NCBI RefSeq assembly: GCF_004320525.1
Contig: NZ_SIHX01000004.1
Coordinates: forward strand, 248,001-312,000
Length of the DNA: 64,000 bases
Source: Arthrobacter sp. S39
GTDB lineage: Bacteria; Actinomycetota; Actinomycetes; Actinomycetales; Micrococcaceae
Direction: 5' to 3'
This document shows positions 54,038 to 63,058 of this stretch, one piece after another (the first letter of the stretch is position 1; every line of letters starts with the position of its first letter). Below the pieces are notes generated by a model, which did no database searches, was not told the origin of the DNA, and was given only the letters and a program-made list of their open reading frames with translations. The translations under genes were made by a program, and so were the position numbers.

Positions 54038-55123
54038 GTGGTCCATAAAGTCAAAGGTGTCGTAGCCCGCTCCAAGGGCGCCCCGGTCACTCTGGAGACC
54101 ATCCTGGTCCCGGATCCGGGTCCGGGCGAGGCCCTGGTGGACATCATCACCAGCGGCGTCTGCCACACCGATCTGCACTACAAGCTGGGCGGCATCAGCG
54201 ATGACTTCCCATTCCTTCTCGGCCACGAGGCCACCGGAGTGGTCAGCGCCGTAGGCCCCGACGTCACGGACGTCGCCCCGGGCGACCGCGTGGTGCTCAA
54301 CTGGCGGGCCGTCTGCGGCAACTGCCGCGCCTGCAACCGCGGCGAGGCGCAGTACTGTTTCAACACGCACAACGCCACGCAGAAAATGACCCTCGAGGAC
54401 GGCACCGAACTCTCCGCCGCCCTGGGCATCGGCGCCTTCACCGAAAAGACCCTGGTTGCCGCCGGACAGTGCACCAAGGTGGATCCCGACGCCGATGCTG
54501 CCGCCATCGGCCTGCTCGGCTGCGGCGTGATGGCCGGGCTGGGCGCCGCGATCAACACCGGCGGCGTTAAGCGCGGCGACTCGGTGGCCGTGATTGGCTG
54601 CGGCGGCGTGGGCGTGGCTGCCATCGCCGGAGCGGCGCTCGCCGGCGCCACCACGGTCATCGCCGTCGACATCGACGCGAAAAAGCTGGAGCGCGCCAAA
54701 GAGCTCGGCGCCACCCACACTGTCGATTCCTCGGAAACCGATCCCGTGGAGAGAATCCGCGAGCTCACCGGCGGCTTCGGCGCTGACGTGGTGATTGACG
54801 CCGTCGGCCGCCCGGAGACGTACAAGCAGGCGTTCTACGCCCGCGACCTCGCCGGCACCGTCGTCCTGGTGGGCGTGCCCACCCCGGAGATGACGCTGGA
54901 ACTTCCCCTGCTGGACGTCTTCGGCCGCGGCGGCTCCCTGAAGTCCTCCTGGTACGGCGACTGCCTGCCCTCCCGCGACTTCCCGATGCTCATCAGCCTC
55001 TACAAGCAGGGCAAGCTGGATCTGGACGCCTTCGTCACCGAGCGGATCACCATCGACCAGGTGGAGGAAGCCTTCGACAAAATGCACGCCGGTTCGGTGC
55101 TGCGTTCGGTGGTGGAGCTGTGA
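54038..55123 (+). CDS. S-(hydroxymethyl)mycothiol dehydrogenase (MscR-like)
   Basis: Zinc-dependent alcohol dehydrogenase of 361 aa that oxidises the mycothiol-formaldehyde adduct, and in mycobacteria also reduces S-nitrosomycothiol. Catalytic zinc residues C42 and H63 (GHE), structural zinc C93/C96/C99/C107 ([16 protein letters not shown]), NAD loop GCGGVG. The sequence closely tracks mycobacterial MscR (for example [20 protein letters not shown]). Start is GTG 54038, six bases after AGGGAG; an upstream TTG frame is rejected. Its stop overlaps the MBL gene as GTGA. Confidence 0.93.
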   Translation: MVHKVKGVVARSKGAPVTLETILVPDPGPGEALVDIITSGVCHTDLHYKLGGISDDFPFLLGHEATGVVSAVGPDVTDVAPGDRVVLNWRAVCGNCRACNRGEAQYCFNTHNATQKMTLEDGTELSAALGIGAFTEKTLVAAGQCTKVDPDADAAAIGLLGCGVMAGLGAAINTGGVKRGDSVAVIGCGGVGVAAIAGAALAGATTVIAVDIDAKKLERAKELGATHTVDSSETDPVERIRELTGGFGADVVIDAVGRPETYKQAFYARDLAGTVVLVGVPTPEMTLELPLLDVFGRGGSLKSSWYGDCLPSRDFPMLISLYKQGKLDLDAFVTERITIDQVEEAFDKMHAGSVLRSVVEL

Positions 55124-55761
55124 GCCTGCGGATCGACCGTCTGGTCACGTCCGGGACGTTCTCGCTTGACGGCGGCACCTGGGACGTGGACAACAACGTC
55201 TGGATTGTGGGCAACGACGAGGAATGCATCGTCATCGATCCCGCCCACGACGCCAAAGCAGTGGCAGCCGCAGTGGGCGGACGGACGCTTAAGGCCATCT
55301 TGCTCACCCACGGCCATGACGACCACATCGGGTCAGTCGGTGACTTCTGGGACCTGGTGCAGGCACCCATCCACCTCCACCAGGGCGATTGGATGCTCTG
55401 GCGGAACGTCTACCCGGAGGTGGATCCCGACGTCGACATCAGCCACGGCGACGTCTTCGAGGTGGGCGGAGCGAAGCTGAAGGCACTCCACACGCCGGGG
55501 CACTCGCCGGGATCGGTGTCGTTCTACCTGGCTGACGGGCCCGACGGCGAAGGCACTGTCTTCACCGGCGACACACTGTTCCAGGGCGGTCCGGGCGCGA
55601 CGGGCAGGTCCTACAGCGACTTCCCCACGATCATCGACTCCATCCGGTCGTGGCTGCTGCCGCTGCCGGAGGCGACAGTGGTGCGGACCGGCCATGGCGA
55701 CTCCACCACCATCGGCGCCGAAGCTCCGCACCTGGACGAATGGATCGCCCGGGGCCACTGA
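55120..55761 (+). CDS. MBL-fold hydrolase linked to mycothiol metabolism
   Basis: A 213-aa metallo-beta-lactamase-fold hydrolase. The metal motif HGHDDH (H64, H66, D68, H69), HTPGHSPGS and [10 protein letters not shown] are clear. It overlaps the mycothiol dehydrogenase gene by 4 bases, the same pairing as Rv2259-Rv2260 in M. tuberculosis. A role in hydrolysing the S-formyl-mycothiol product, like glyoxalase II, is inferred from this pairing. Translation is coupled. Confidence 0.88.
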   Translation: MSLRIDRLVTSGTFSLDGGTWDVDNNVWIVGNDEECIVIDPAHDAKAVAAAVGGRTLKAILLTHGHDDHIGSVGDFWDLVQAPIHLHQGDWMLWRNVYPEVDPDVDISHGDVFEVGGAKLKALHTPGHSPGSVSFYLADGPDGEGTVFTGDTLFQGGPGATGRSYSDFPTIIDSIRSWLLPLPEATVVRTGHGDSTTIGAEAPHLDEWIARGH

Positions 55762-55782
55762 GCCACTGTTAACCCTTGCGGG

Positions 55783-56550
55783 CTACGCCTTCCCGATGTC
55801 CAGCCCGGCATAGCCGCTGAAGTCGGCAAACCGGAGGGAAGCGTAGCCCGCATAGGTAGACAGCAAGGCATCCTCGACGGTCCGGACGTCAAGTCCGGGC
55901 ACGAGATCGTTGGCGGCACCGGCGGTTGCGGGGTCCCACTCGAGCCCGAGCGCCGCGTAGCTGTCGGTCAGCACGCCCCGGATCGGGGCGGAATCCTCCA
56001 CCACGATGACGGAGCTGAAGAGCCAACCGCCGGACACTACCCGCTGCGCCGTGCCCACGAGCTTGACCTGGTGGGCGGGGTTGGCCCGGTCCGTTCCGTG
56101 CACGCTGTATTCGCCGGGGCAGTACTCCCCCGGAATTTCACCGACGGCGGCCTCTACGCCAGCGGACCGCAGGGCCTCCGCCAGCAGTTCACCGAAAAAA
56201 CCGAACCGGGTCTTGGACCCGGCGATGGCGTCGGCATGAGGCTCGATGTGGTCCACCACGAGGGTGCCCTGGTGGTACGCGGCGGCACGCCCTCCCGCCT
56301 TCCGCACGAGGGGTTCGAAGCCCCGGTCACGGCACGCCTGCGCGGCCGCCTCGAATCCGGGCAGGCGGGTGTCCCGCTGGCCGAAGGCCACCGTGGGGGC
56401 TGGACGGTACAGCCGGAGGGTGGGGCCGATCCGGCCCGTCTTGGCCCTGGCCAGCAGTTCCAGCGCAAGATCCAGGTCTTCTGCTGCGCCCAGCGATCGT
56501 TCCTGGCGCACCACGGTGAGCTCCCGCCGTCCCGTTCCGGCATCCTGCAT
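55783..56550 (-). CDS. Lipoate-protein ligase A-like protein
   Basis: A 255-aa member of the biotin/lipoate ligase fold. Lipoate-ligase-like features: PTVAFGQRDTRLPGF, VRKAGGRAAAYHQGTLVVDHI and QVKLVGTAQRVVSGGWLFSS with the Lys in the usual place. It might attach lipoate or another acid to carrier proteins, but the substrate is unproven. ATG 56550 follows AAGGGAG nine bases upstream, so earlier in-frame ATGs are less likely. It diverges from the DUF2177 gene with only 16 bases between the start codons. Confidence 0.78.
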   Translation of the reverse strand: MQDAGTGRRELTVVRQERSLGAAEDLDLALELLARAKTGRIGPTLRLYRPAPTVAFGQRDTRLPGFEAAAQACRDRGFEPLVRKAGGRAAAYHQGTLVVDHIEPHADAIAGSKTRFGFFGELLAEALRSAGVEAAVGEIPGEYCPGEYSVHGTDRANPAHQVKLVGTAQRVVSGGWLFSSVIVVEDSAPIRGVLTDSYAALGLEWDPATAGAANDLVPGLDVRTVEDALLSTYAGYASLRFADFSGYAGLDIGKA

Positions 56551-56566
56551 GTTGCTAAGCTCCCTT

Positions 56567-56956
56567 ATGGTCATATTGCAATTCCTCGTTGTCGCCGCCG
56601 CGTTCGCAGTCATTGACGCCGTGTGGCTTAAGCTGATGAACCCGTTCTACCGGAGTCACATCGGCGAGTTGCTGGCGGACAAACCACACCTAGGTTACGC
56701 CGTGGCCTTCTATGTCATTTACATCGCGGGAATTGTCTTCTTCGCGCTGCGTCCGGCGCTCGACGGCGGCAGCTGGCTGACCGCCGTGGGCTACGGCGCC
56801 GCGCTGGGCGCCTTCGCCTATGCCACCTATGACCTGACCAACGCCGCGACCCTCAAGACGTGGCCGCTGCAGCTGATCGTGGTGGACATGCTCTGGGGAG
56901 CCGTGCTGACCGGGCTCGCCACACTGGCCGGCTGGCTGGTGTTCCGGAGCAGCTGA
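56567..56956 (+). CDS. DUF2177 membrane protein
   Basis: A 129-aa integral membrane protein with about four hydrophobic segments, reading ILQFLVVAAAFAVIDAVWLKLM, then FYRSHIGELL, AVAFYVIYIAGIVFFAL and YATYDLTNAATLKTWPLQLIVVDMLWG. The DLTN-W-P pattern is characteristic of DUF2177. Function is unknown. ATG 56567 has no strong ribosome-binding site; an in-frame start a few codons upstream is possible. Confidence 0.82.
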   Translation: MVILQFLVVAAAFAVIDAVWLKLMNPFYRSHIGELLADKPHLGYAVAFYVIYIAGIVFFALRPALDGGSWLTAVGYGAALGAFAYATYDLTNAATLKTWPLQLIVVDMLWGAVLTGLATLAGWLVFRSS

Positions 56957-57018
56957 CGCGGGCGCGTCCGCCGGGTGCTCCGACTTAACCATCCTGACCG
57001 TTGCCACCGGGAGGCAAA

Positions 57019-58713
57019 GTGCGCCACGACTGGATCCTGAAGGCCATGCCGGGAATCGGCGTTGCGCGGAACTACCGGCGCTCGTGGCTGAAGCCGGACC
57101 TGATTGCCGGGGCGGCATTGAGTGCCGCACTGGTGCCGGCGGGGATGGCGTACGCCGAGGCGAGCGGGCTTCCTGCTGTCACGGGTCTGTACGCCTCCGT
57201 GGTGCCGATGATCGTTTACGCCATTTTCGGGCCGTCGCGGGTGGTGATTGTAGGGCCGGATTCGGCGCTCGCTCCGATGATCGCGGCCGCCATTCTTCCG
57301 CTGGCCGGGCGTGACCCGGAGCAGGCGGTGCCAATGGCCGGCGTGCTGGCCATCCTCATCGGCGTCTTCCTCATTGCCGGACGGCTCTTAAAGCTGGGAT
57401 TTGTGACGGGACTGCTGTCCCGGCCCATTCGTGTTGGTTATCTGAACGGCATCGCTTTGGCAGTCACTGTCAGCCAGCTTCCGCGGCTGCTCGGCATCTC
57501 CGTCCCTGGCGACAGCCTCCTGGAGCGCCTCACCGGCCTGGCCGGCGCCGTCGCCAGCGGAGGAATCAATCCCGTCGCCCTCGCCGTGGGCGCAGGCAGC
57601 CTGGCCGTCATTGTGGCTGGCCGCCTTCTGCCCTGGAAGGTACCCAGCGTCCTGTTTGCCGTGGCCGGCTCCATCGCCGTGGTGGCGGCGCTGGACCTGG
57701 CGGGGCAGTTGCCGGTGGTCGGATCCCTGCCGCAGGGACTCCCGGCCCCGGCCCTGGGCGGCATCGGGGCGGACGACGTCCTGGCACTCGCGGGGCCGGC
57801 GGCCGGTATTGCGCTGATTGCTTTTGCGGACACCTCCACGCTCTCCAAAAGCCTCGCAGCGCGCCGCGGGGACCGGGTCAATGGCAATGAGGAAATGGGT
57901 GCACTGGGCATCGCCAACGTGGCTACCGGCGTGCTGGGCGGCTTTCCGGTGTGCGGGAGTTCCTCACGCACACCGATTGTGCTCGACGCCGGAGCGCGGA
58001 CGCAGCTCAGCGGCGTGGTGGCAGCCTTGCTGGTGATCCTGTTTATGGTCGCCGTTCCGGGGCTGACAGCCTTCCTTCCCACGGCCACGCTCGCCGCCGT
58101 GGTGATCGTGGCGGCGGCGTCGCTGGTGGACGTGAAGACGCTGTTCCGGCTGATGAGGACGAGCCGGACGGAGGCCCTCCTCCTCGTCGTCGCATTCCTC
58201 GGCGTCGCCTTTATTGGTGTCCTGGAGGGAATAGTGGTGGCCATCGGGCTGTCCCTGATGGCCTTCGTCCGGCGTGCCTGGGATCCCTACCGCACGGAAC
58301 TCGCCAGCGTGGAGGGCATCCCGGGCTTCCACGACCTGGACCGGCATCCCGACGGCCGGCGGGTGGAAGGGCTGGTGATTGCACGCTTCGACGCGCCGCT
58401 GTTTTTTGCGAACGGAGAGGTATTCGCAGACCATATCCGCAGCCTCGTGGACGCTGCCCCCTGGCCGGTGACGTGGGTCATCGTCGCCGCCGAGCCTATT
58501 ACCGATCTCGACACAACGGCGCTGGATGAGGTGGCCCAGCTCGACGACGAACTGGCCCGGGATGGCACCAGCCTGGTCTTTGCCGAGCTGAAGGGCCCCG
58601 TCAAGGACCGGCTGGTGCGGTTCGGAGCCAGTGCACGGTTCACGCCGGACCACTTCTTCCCCACCCTCGACTCCGCCGTGCGCGCCTACAAGGACACCGC
58701 GGCAACCGAGTAG
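57019..58713 (+). CDS. SulP-family anion transporter with STAS domain
   Basis: A 564-aa inner-membrane transporter. The sulphate-transporter domain starts with YRRSWLKPDLIAGAALSAALVPAGMAYAEASGLP and has about 10-12 hydrophobic segments, including the conserved GGFPVCGSSSRTPI segment; the C-terminal STAS domain (about 445-560) contains ADEPITDLD-like AAEPITDLDTTALDEV. It probably exchanges sulphate, bicarbonate or another anion. GTG 57019 follows GGGAGG with a short four-base spacer. No carbonic anhydrase gene is nearby. Confidence 0.9.
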   Translation: MRHDWILKAMPGIGVARNYRRSWLKPDLIAGAALSAALVPAGMAYAEASGLPAVTGLYASVVPMIVYAIFGPSRVVIVGPDSALAPMIAAAILPLAGRDPEQAVPMAGVLAILIGVFLIAGRLLKLGFVTGLLSRPIRVGYLNGIALAVTVSQLPRLLGISVPGDSLLERLTGLAGAVASGGINPVALAVGAGSLAVIVAGRLLPWKVPSVLFAVAGSIAVVAALDLAGQLPVVGSLPQGLPAPALGGIGADDVLALAGPAAGIALIAFADTSTLSKSLAARRGDRVNGNEEMGALGIANVATGVLGGFPVCGSSSRTPIVLDAGARTQLSGVVAALLVILFMVAVPGLTAFLPTATLAAVVIVAAASLVDVKTLFRLMRTSRTEALLLVVAFLGVAFIGVLEGIVVAIGLSLMAFVRRAWDPYRTELASVEGIPGFHDLDRHPDGRRVEGLVIARFDAPLFFANGEVFADHIRSLVDAAPWPVTWVIVAAEPITDLDTTALDEVAQLDDELARDGTSLVFAELKGPVKDRLVRFGASARFTPDHFFPTLDSAVRAYKDTAATE

Positions 58714-58737
58714 GGGGCGCGGCCTCCCTGCCGCGGG

Positions 58738-59541
58738 TCAGGACTTCCGCAGCGTCAGGATCTGCTCGGCGCGACCGAAGGGGCCGGCAAGGTCGTGCAG
58801 CACCGTGGACGTGAGGCCAATTCCGTCCGCCCCGAACGACACCGCATTGTCCAGGCCCAGCCATTCACCCTCCGGCCGCCGGTACATGTGGATCTGCAGG
58901 TCAAGGTTCGGGAAGGCGTAGCTGTCCTTGCCCGGCGGGACGCGGGCCGCAATCCCGTTGGCCGTATCCACCAGCCCCATCAGGCGGGCCAGGTCGCCAC
59001 TGTCGGCCGCGTCGGTCAACGGATGGCCGGTCCGCAGCCAGACCGTGCCGGCGCCCGGCCGATGGCCCTCAGCCACGCGCATCTCCAGGGACCGGATGTA
59101 CCCGCCCGGCCAGACGCTGGCGCCGTCGTACGGCTTGCATTCGTCCGGCGCGGGAATGGCGGTGTCCTCGACGGCGGCAACCGCGCTGGTGTCGCTGGTG
59201 GCCAGGCGCCAGGCCGTGGCGCGGATGGCCACCCGGCCGTTGGCGATGAGCTCGGCCTGAAGGAGCTCGATGGTCCTGCCGGGCCGGAGGGTGGTGCTCT
59301 CGATATGGAATTCGCCGCCGGGAATCAGCCCCAGGATCTCGTAGCTGAGCCGGGCCATCCGCATGTCCGCCCGGGGCGCGTGCCGTTCAAGGCTGTCGGC
59401 CATGAGCCCGGAGGCCGGGGCCATGTGCTGCTCGTGCTCGTTCCAGGCCCCCTGGGCGTGGATGGTGGAGCGGAAACGGCCGCCGCCCAATGCCTGGTAG
59501 TAGAAGTTGCCGTCGGCAAGTTCGGGCAGATCTCTGGTCAA
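58738..59541 (-). CDS. Acyl-CoA thioesterase-like double hot-dog protein
   Basis: A 267-aa protein resembling TesB-type thioesterases: GRFRSTIHAQGAWNEHEQHMAP, MRMARLSYEILGLIPGGEFHIESTTLRPGRTIEL and a second hot-dog repeat ending in AFPNLDLQIHMYRRPEGEWLGLDNAVSFGADG. It likely hydrolyses an acyl-CoA of unknown chain length. The start is TTG 59541, six bases after AAGGG; the longer frame has no family character. Confidence 0.75.
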   Translation of the reverse strand: MTRDLPELADGNFYYQALGGGRFRSTIHAQGAWNEHEQHMAPASGLMADSLERHAPRADMRMARLSYEILGLIPGGEFHIESTTLRPGRTIELLQAELIANGRVAIRATAWRLATSDTSAVAAVEDTAIPAPDECKPYDGASVWPGGYIRSLEMRVAEGHRPGAGTVWLRTGHPLTDAADSGDLARLMGLVDTANGIAARVPPGKDSYAFPNLDLQIHMYRRPEGEWLGLDNAVSFGADGIGLTSTVLHDLAGPFGRAEQILTLRKS

Positions 59542-59698
59542 CGTTGGCCCTTCCCGTGGTTCTGGGTGAATCGCCACTAACTCTATCGGCTTGGCCACGA
59601 CGCTTTGCCCTGACGCGGCGAAATGTTGGCGCCGGAGGAGGGGGATCTGGGTAGACTCAGAAACTGGTCCTGTCAGCAACCCTCGGAAGAGGTGTCCG

Positions 59699-60376
59699 AT
59701 GCGCGTCATTAGTTACAACCTCCGGAAGCACAAGGCAAGTGGAGAACTCCTTGCCCTCGCCCGGAATTTTGAGGTCGATGCGCTGTGCCTGCAGGAAGTG
59801 GATTCGGCCGATCTGCCGGAAACCCTCGGGTCGCTGCACCTGGCAGACTCCACCAAGGGCAACAGGCTGGGTCTGGCCATCTATTACCGGAGCAGCCGCT
59901 TTACAGCTGTGAAAACTCAATCGTTCGCGCTGAAGAAGTCCATGCATGACCGGGTGTTGGCGCCTGCACATGAACGCCTGATCGGCACCCGGGTGGTGGA
60001 CAACGAAACCCAGCACGAACTGGTGATCGGCTCCTTCCATGCCTCACCGCTCACCGCCTCCAACTCCCTGCGCCGGACGCAGATCCATGCCGCCCACGCC
60101 GAGCTGTTGAGCATGGGCAGCGGGCTGATGACGCTGATGGTGGGTGACTTCAACTACCCGTTCTTCACCAAGAACCTGCACGCACACATGAAGGACTCGG
60201 GCTATGCCCTGTCCCTCAGCGACCGCCGCACGTACACCCGCTACAAGGTCTTCAAGGGCCACTTCGATTTCGCCACGTCCCTGGGCCTGGACATTGAAAG
60301 TGTGGAAACCCTGCCGCGCGGCAAGTCCGACCACCTGCCCATCCTGATCACCGCGGAATACGGCCAGGACACCTAA
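59699..60376 (+). CDS. Endonuclease/exonuclease/phosphatase family protein
   Basis: A 225-aa metal-dependent phosphodiesterase fold: N7 in ISYNLRKH, E33 in LQEVDS, D150/N152 in VGDFNYPF and D211/H212 in KSDHLPI match the EEP catalytic set. Substrate could be DNA, RNA or a lipid head group; no targeting signal is present, so it is cytosolic. GGAAGAGG precedes ATG 59699. A TAGACT (59652-59657) may be its -10. Confidence 0.85.
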   Translation: MRVISYNLRKHKASGELLALARNFEVDALCLQEVDSADLPETLGSLHLADSTKGNRLGLAIYYRSSRFTAVKTQSFALKKSMHDRVLAPAHERLIGTRVVDNETQHELVIGSFHASPLTASNSLRRTQIHAAHAELLSMGSGLMTLMVGDFNYPFFTKNLHAHMKDSGYALSLSDRRTYTRYKVFKGHFDFATSLGLDIESVETLPRGKSDHLPILITAEYGQDT

Positions 60377-60399
60377 GGGCCGTTCCCTGGCAGGAGCCG

Positions 60400-60963
60400 C
60401 TAACGGCTCGCTTCTGCCAGCGACAGCAAGCGGGTCCGCAGTCCGGGCCAGGCAGCGGCAAAACCCGGGTGCAGTTCCCTGGCGTCGACGTCGGTCAGCG
60501 GCACCCACAGGAGTTCAATGCTTTCGGGGTCGCTGATCACTGGCTCAAAGGGAGCTGTGACCAGGAGTACCACCGTGGTGTAGGACCAGTAACCGAAGTC
60601 CAGGACCGAGGTGAACAGAACGCTGACGCTGTCACCCGGCACCGCGGCTTCTTCATGGGCTTCCCGCAGCGCGCCTGTCACTGCGTCCTCCCCCTGGTGC
60701 AGGGCCCCGCCGGGGAGGCCCCACGTGCCGCCGTTGTGGCTCCACTCCGCGCGGTGCTGCAGGAGCACACCCCTGTCCGGATCGTAGGCGAGCACTCCGG
60801 CTGCGCCGAACCTGCCCCAGAAACGCCCCCGGTCCCCTTCCACCCAGTCATCGCCGGGATCCCGCGGACCCGTCCGGGCAGGAGGGTGCTGAAGGTACGG
60901 GTTTTGCCCGGGCTGGCTTGAGCTTCCGGCGTCGGCCTGGGTTGCGGTCACGGAATGATCCAT
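60400..60963 (-). CDS. Nudix hydrolase
   Basis: A 187-aa Nudix protein. The Nudix box G-x5-E-x7-RE-x2-EE runs from G86 to E105 (GALHQGEDAV...REAHEE). Residues 1-45 form a polar extension; FWGRFGAAGVLAYDP leads into the fold and SIELLWVPLTDV follows. Nucleotide substrate unknown. It is 24 bases from the convergent EEP gene. Confidence 0.9.
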   Translation of the reverse strand: MDHSVTATQADAGSSSQPGQNPYLQHPPARTGPRDPGDDWVEGDRGRFWGRFGAAGVLAYDPDRGVLLQHRAEWSHNGGTWGLPGGALHQGEDAVTGALREAHEEAAVPGDSVSVLFTSVLDFGYWSYTTVVLLVTAPFEPVISDPESIELLWVPLTDVDARELHPGFAAAWPGLRTRLLSLAEASR

Positions 60964-61011
60964 GGCTCCAGTCTGACAGGCACGCGGCCGGCTGCACGCA
61001 ATAAGACGGCG

Positions 61012-61203
61012 TCAGCCGCCGTGCGTTTTGTCGACGGCGAAATCACCGCCGGGATACATGACGGTCTCGTGTCCGTCGTCAAAGCGGACAAGGTACGGCG
61101 GGTGGCCTTCCTGTCCTTTCACTTCCAGGATCACCCCGTGCCGGTCGGTGGAACCGACGGTCCTTCCCCTGACGATGATCCTGTCACCCTGCGCTGCCTC
61201 CAT
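61012..61203 (-). CDS. DUF1918 small protein
   Basis: A 63-aa protein with the DUF1918 pattern: GDRIIVRGRTVGSTDRHGVILEVKG...PPYLVRFDDGHETVMYPGGDF. It looks like a small SH3-like beta barrel. Function is unknown. ATG 61203 lies eight bases after GGGAGG; a GTG three codons upstream overlaps that site and is rejected. Monocistronic, same strand as its neighbours. Confidence 0.85.
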   Translation of the reverse strand: MEAAQGDRIIVRGRTVGSTDRHGVILEVKGQEGHPPYLVRFDDGHETVMYPGGDFAVDKTHGG

Positions 61204-61310
61204 GGCAACCACCTCCCAGCCCCAGAGTACGACTCAACGGCAGGCGGCAACAGGGTGCCGTTGAGCAGAGTTATCCGGCGCATATTTCGTGCGCTGTTTG
61301 GCCTGCCGGC

Positions 61311-62066
61311 TCACACTGTGGTGAGCCGGTACACGGAAACGTGGCTGCGGGAATCTTCGGTGAATTCGCTGCGGTCCCAGTCCGCCCACCTGGATTCCAG
61401 CTCAAACCCGGCCAACCGCGCCATCAGGTCGAGTTCGCTGGGCCAGATGTAGCGGTGGGGTGTCCGCCCGATCCGGGCCTCCCGCCCGTCCGCCAGGTCC
61501 GGGCCGAACTGTACGTGGTGTGAGATGACGTGCTGGTGCAGCACGTCATAGGTGTCGACCAGGAGGTACCCGGGCCGGCTCACCTCCACGGTTCCGCCAT
61601 GTCCGGGTGGCAGCGACCGCAGTTGCGGCACCCACAGCTCAATGACAAAGCGCCCGCCAGGTGCAAGGTGACGGGCAGCGTTCTGGAAACACCGGACCTG
61701 TTCGTCCTGCGTCAGGAGGTTGGCGATGGTGTTGAACACCAGGAACGCCAGCGAAAAGTTCTCCCCCGCCACGGCCTCGCACATGTCACCCTGGACGACG
61801 GCAATGCGGTCCTCTCCCGCCTTCTCCCGGAGCCGGGAGATCATCGCGTGGGAGAGTTCAATGCCGCTGACCTGGATCCCCGCCCCTGACAGGGGGATGG
61901 CGACACGGCCGGTGCCAATGGCGAACTCGACCGCCGGACCGTCGCCCGCGAGCTCCGACAGTACCTCGACGGTGGGCGCCAGCACCTCGGGAGAGAACAT
62001 TCCCTCGCCAGGCGTGTCGTACTGCTGCGCGGCGTCGTGGTCCCAGAGCTCTTGTTGGTTGATCAC
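61311..62066 (-). CDS. SAM-dependent methyltransferase
   Basis: A 251-aa class I methyltransferase. AdoMet loop VEFAIGTGRVAIPLSGAG, ELSHAMISRLREKAG, then LAFLVFNTIANLLTQDEQ and LAPGGRFVIELWVP. Substrate unknown. The N-terminal INQQELWDHDAAQQYDTPGEGMF leads to the GTG start at 62066, with GAGG five bases upstream; a longer frame is rejected. It follows the DUF1810 gene by 7 bases, so the two form an operon. Confidence 0.85.
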   Translation of the reverse strand: MINQQELWDHDAAQQYDTPGEGMFSPEVLAPTVEVLSELAGDGPAVEFAIGTGRVAIPLSGAGIQVSGIELSHAMISRLREKAGEDRIAVVQGDMCEAVAGENFSLAFLVFNTIANLLTQDEQVRCFQNAARHLAPGGRFVIELWVPQLRSLPPGHGGTVEVSRPGYLLVDTYDVLHQHVISHHVQFGPDLADGREARIGRTPHRYIWPSELDLMARLAGFELESRWADWDRSEFTEDSRSHVSVYRLTTV

Positions 62067-62073
62067 CCGCGCC

Positions 62074-62514
62074 TCAGTCCCTGTCCGCTGCGAGCAGCGA
62101 GTCGGTGGCTGGATCCGGCTGGCCGTCAAAAAAGTCTGCCAGCACTGTTTTGAAGATGGTCTCCCCCGGCGCGGCACGCAGGAACAAAGTCATGGAGGAC
62201 TGGAGCTTCCTGGCGTCGACGCCGCCCAGGACGTCGACGGCGGACTGGCCGGCGTGGGTTTCAACGGCTGCTGCAGACTCGAGCAGCCGCGGCCCCAGGA
62301 CGTCATGCTTCAGGAATGCCTGCGCTTCTGCCAGCGTGCTGATGGCGTACCGGACGGACGTCGGACTGCTGCCAAGCCCGGCTATCTGCGGGAAGACGAA
62401 CCACATCCAGTGGCCGGTCTTCCGGCCGAGCTGCAGTTCAGCCAGCGCCTGGCTGTACGTGCCGCCGCTGTCCTGTGCCTCAACAAACCGTTCCAGGTGG
62501 TGGGGGTCGCTCAT
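62074..62514 (-). CDS. DUF1810 protein
   Basis: A 146-aa protein with the DUF1810 hallmarks: LERFVEAQDSGGTYSQALAELQLGRKTGHWMWFVFPQIAGLG (in pieces), YAISTLAEAQAFLKHDVLGPRLLE and KLQSSMTLF. Members are small helical proteins; some relatives are linked to ADP-ribosylation/NAD chemistry by structure prediction, which is not tested here. It sits between the AlkD-like gene and the methyltransferase gene, spaced 15 and 7 bases, so all are probably co-transcribed. Confidence 0.9.
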   Translation of the reverse strand: MSDPHHLERFVEAQDSGGTYSQALAELQLGRKTGHWMWFVFPQIAGLGSSPTSVRYAISTLAEAQAFLKHDVLGPRLLESAAAVETHAGQSAVDVLGGVDARKLQSSMTLFLRAAPGETIFKTVLADFFDGQPDPATDSLLAADRD

Positions 62515-62529
62515 GTCCGTCTCCTTCTT

Positions 62530-63054
62530 TCAGGTGTTGCCGGCTATTTCCGCGGTCAGGGATGCCGCCCGGCGGATCGAATCGTCCGGGTCCAGGCGCC
62601 AACGGGTCATCACGACGTCGGCGCGCTGCCGGTCCTGTCCCTCGAGTACCGTCAGCAGCGGAACCACAACGTCGCTGATCAGCGGATCCACCAGCTCACG
62701 TGAGTCCGCGGACCTGATGAAGCCCTCGAGCCTGGTCAGGTCGGTGTGCCGCAGCAGGCCAACACGGGACTGCAGCAGCACGACGGCGGCGAGGCGCCGT
62801 TCATACACAGGCCTCCTGCCGGGATGCGGCTGGCCCCAGAGCAGGGATGCCAGGGCCGTCACGTCGTCGTGGGCAAAGTCCTTGAACTTCCTGCCGGCGT
62901 CGCGGACGGTCCCGCGCACCGCTCCTACCGATGACCCGTACGAGCTCATGGCGCCGCCCACCCGGGACTCCACATCGTCCGCCCGGTACCAGGCGCCTTC
63001 GTTCTGCAGGGTGGTGTCGATGAAAGCCGCGGCATCGATTACGGTCTGGTTCAC
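62530..63054 (-). CDS. Short AlkD-like DNA alkylation repair protein
   Basis: A 174-aa all-helical protein resembling the HEAT-like AlkD family, which removes alkylated bases. FKDFAHDDVTALASLLWGQPHPGRRPVYERRLAAVVLL and VDPLISDVVVPLL fit the family, but it is shorter than typical AlkD (about 230 aa) and the Trp expected before the VD pair is not seen, so activity is uncertain. GTG 63054 is chosen because the longer open frame overlaps the TraR-like gene out of frame and looks like its shadow. Confidence 0.68.
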   Translation of the reverse strand: MNQTVIDAAAFIDTTLQNEGAWYRADDVESRVGGAMSSYGSSVGAVRGTVRDAGRKFKDFAHDDVTALASLLWGQPHPGRRPVYERRLAAVVLLQSRVGLLRHTDLTRLEGFIRSADSRELVDPLISDVVVPLLTVLEGQDRQRADVVMTRWRLDPDDSIRRAASLTAEIAGNT

Positions 63055-63058
63055 GGGC

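Noticed and set aside
56290..56330. GGTTCGAA tRNA-like T-arm motif
   Set aside because: It lies inside the lipoate-ligase-like coding region and no cloverleaf surrounds it.
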